DNA of 7,422 nt from Elusimicrobiota bacterium. Its GTDB lineage: Bacteria > Elusimicrobiota > Elusimicrobia > UBA1565 > UBA9628. Below are positions 6,261-7,422 of the stretch, in pieces; within the stretch, counting starts at the first letter, position 1; each line of letters opens with the position of its first letter. The notes beneath the pieces were generated by a model that did no database searches, was not told the DNA's origin, and worked only from the letters and a program-made list of their open reading frames with translations. The stretch covers positions 1-7,422 of the forward strand of contig JAHFCD010000106.1 in the NCBI GenBank assembly GCA_023249695.1, read 5' to 3'. Both the position numbers and the translations under genes were made by a program.

Positions 6261-6911
6261 GTGAGCAGCGGCGGACCCCGGCGGCCCGACATCAAGGTCT
6301 TCCTCGTCGACGATCATCCGATCGTCCGGGAGGGCGTGCGCTCCTATCTGACCAACCACTCGATCTCGGTCGTCGGCGAGGCGTCCGACGCGAAGGAGTG
6401 CCTGCGCAAGGTGAAGAAGGCCGCGCCCGAGGTCATCGTCCTCGACGTGAACCTCCCGAACATCGACGGCGGCGAGCTCGCGAGGCGGCTGCGCCTGCTC
6501 GTGCCGAAGGCCCGCCTCATCGCCTTCAGCATCCACTCGAGCGAGGAGTACGTCGTCAAGATGGCGCGCTGCGGCGTGCAGGGCTACGTCACGAAAAGCC
6601 AGCCGGCGGGCGAGCTGCTGGAGGCCATCAAGCAGGTGGCCGCGGGCGGCCTCCATTTCCCGGCCGGCATGAGCGACGCGCTGCTGTCTCCCGCCTCGGA
6701 GCGCCCCGCCGACGCCGCGCTCACGAGCCGGGAGATCGAGGTACTGGTTTTGCTCGCGGAGGGATCCTCGAACAAGGGCGTCGCGGTGAAGCTCGGGATC
6801 AGCGTGCGCACCGCCGAGACGCACCGCGAGAACCTCGCGCGCAAGCTCGGCATCGTCACCGTCGCGGGCCTCACGAAGTACGCCATCAGCCGCGGCCTGA
6901 CGGTTCTTTAA
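6261..6911 (+). CDS. NarL/FixJ-family response regulator 2, paralogue of regulator 1
   Basis: A 216-residue regulator with the same layout as its neighbour: acidic pair D17-D18, phosphate acceptor D62 in VIVLDVNLPN, S90 in LIAFSIH, K112 in GYVTKS, and a LuxR-type helix-turn-helix (about 153-213) with ISVRTAETHRENLARKLGI. The DNA-reading helix is the same as in regulator 1 (SVRTAETHRE), so both may bind the same sites. GTG 6261-6263 is forced: the in-frame codon two before it is TGA, and no other start codon precedes the first receiver strand. GAGG is only 1 nt from the GTG, too close for a normal ribosome site; with TATGCT 6 nt upstream this suggests a leaderless mRNA. No second kinase is present in the window. 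Its TAA overlaps the next ATG (TAATG). Confidence 0.95.
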   Translation: MSSGGPRRPDIKVFLVDDHPIVREGVRSYLTNHSISVVGEASDAKECLRKVKKAAPEVIVLDVNLPNIDGGELARRLRLLVPKARLIAFSIHSSEEYVVKMARCGVQGYVTKSQPAGELLEAIKQVAAGGLHFPAGMSDALLSPASERPADAALTSREIEVLVLLAEGSSNKGVAVKLGISVRTAETHRENLARKLGIVTVAGLTKYAISRGLTVL

Positions 6912-7422
6912 TGGAAAAAACGACCGGCGTCGTCGCCGCGACGCACCGGGCTCATTTCGTGACCTTCCTGGGCGCGCTCATCGCCTGCGTCGGCGTCGTC
7001 CTGTGGATGGTCGGGCCGTTTCTGCTCTCGCTCTTCCTGGGCGGGACCATGGCGATGCTCGCCTATCCGGCGCACCGCTGGTTTCAGGAGAAAAAGTGCG
7101 GCCCCCGGCTCGCCGCCGCGGCGGTGACGGGCCTCGTCTTCCTGCTCATCATCGCGCCGTTGACCGGCTTCTCGATCATGGCCGTGAGGCAGGGCATCGC
7201 CCTCGGGCAGGAGATGGCCGAGCTCAAGGAGTTCTCGCCGCGCGCGCTCACCGTCGTGTTCAGCCGTTGGGAGCTGGTGCGCACGGCGATCGGCGATCCC
7301 GCCGAGGTCAAGGTCCGGCTCAAAGGCGCGATCCAGGCCGCCGGCCAATTCACGAGCGCGGCGGTCGTGAAGCTGGGAAAAGACGTGCCCGAGATCCTGC
7401 TGCAGATGTTCCTGGTCGCGGT
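6911..7422 (+). CDS. AI-2E family transporter (PF01594), N-terminal half, cut by window end
   Basis: 170 residues are visible of a protein normally about 340-380 long. ATG 6911-6913 shares one base with the stop of response regulator 2, and the frame is open to the window end. Hydrophobic segments lie at about 16-34 and 36-52, then a short basic stretch HRWFQEKKCGPR (55-66), then a long helix pair at about 67-92. A soluble amphipathic region with QGIALGQEMAEL (94-105) follows, and hydrophobicity returns near 160. This order of two helices, a short loop, a third hydrophobic segment and a long soluble insertion is typical of the PerM/YdiK/TqsA family. Known members export autoinducer-2 or act as Na+/H+ antiporters; many have no known substrate, and none can be assigned here. 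It is probably co-expressed with the regulator before it. Confidence 0.85.
   Translation, partial: MEKTTGVVAATHRAHFVTFLGALIACVGVVLWMVGPFLLSLFLGGTMAMLAYPAHRWFQEKKCGPRLAAAAVTGLVFLLIIAPLTGFSIMAVRQGIALGQEMAELKEFSPRALTVVFSRWELVRTAIGDPAEVKVRLKGAIQAAGQFTSAAVVKLGKDVPEILLQMFLVA

Noticed and set aside
5540..6900. Tandem response regulators as an assembly artefact
   Set aside because: The copies differ throughout (about one third of residues), have different junctions and different flanks, so they are real paralogues.
6908..7348. Minus-strand open frame of 146 codons at the right end
   Set aside because: Opposite the AI-2E family gene, whose plus-strand frame shows clear membrane helices and a tight junction with regulator 2. 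The antisense product is polar and unstructured in type.

Overview
The window is G+C-rich, densely coded bacterial chromosome with G/C strongly preferred at third codon positions. An Omp85/BamA-type barrel protein and a second small barrel protein, both with signal peptides, point to a diderm (Gram-negative-type) bacterium. The phylum cannot be fixed from sequence alone. An uncultured G+C-rich diderm lineage such as Elusimicrobiota is only a guess. I see no tRNA, rRNA, CRISPR array, insertion sequence or phage structural gene, and no gene-free stretch above 300 bases.

The left part (about 1-4311) is all on the minus strand. In transcription order it holds: a single-POTRA Omp85-like outer-membrane protein (2764-4311); a small beta-barrel protein (2215-2682); two tandem copies of a gene pair, each a PF04020 'phage holin 4_2'/YvlD-like four-helix membrane protein followed by a 66-residue DUF3185-type membrane protein (1875-2213 with 1673-1873, then 1252-1590 with 1050-1250); and the 5' part of aconitate hydratase acnA (1-1010, cut by the window edge). 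From the small barrel gene down to acnA the spacing is tight (1-82 nt), which suggests one transcript. acnA also has its own strong ribosome binding site.

The right part (4396-7422) is on the plus strand: a soluble PAS-HisKA_3-HATPase sensor kinase, a NarL/FixJ response regulator overlapping it by 4 nt (ATGA), a second and clearly paralogous response regulator with its own promoter region, and the N-terminal half of an AI-2E family transporter overlapping the second regulator by 1 nt (TAATG). acnA and the AI-2E gene run off the window ends.

The most interesting signal is regulatory. Three start regions (Omp85-like gene, small barrel operon, second response regulator) share a 15-bp element of the form AACTMCSCATWG plus three bases. 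It ends exactly 17 bp upstream of a -10-like hexamer, which itself lies only 4-6 nt from the start codon. A weaker relative precedes the kinase gene. I infer a local regulon: the kinase and its two regulators, whose DNA-recognition helices are nearly identical, may control their own second regulator gene and the neighbouring envelope genes through this element, with several leaderless or near-leaderless mRNAs. The alternative is that the element is simply the ordinary promoter form of this lineage.
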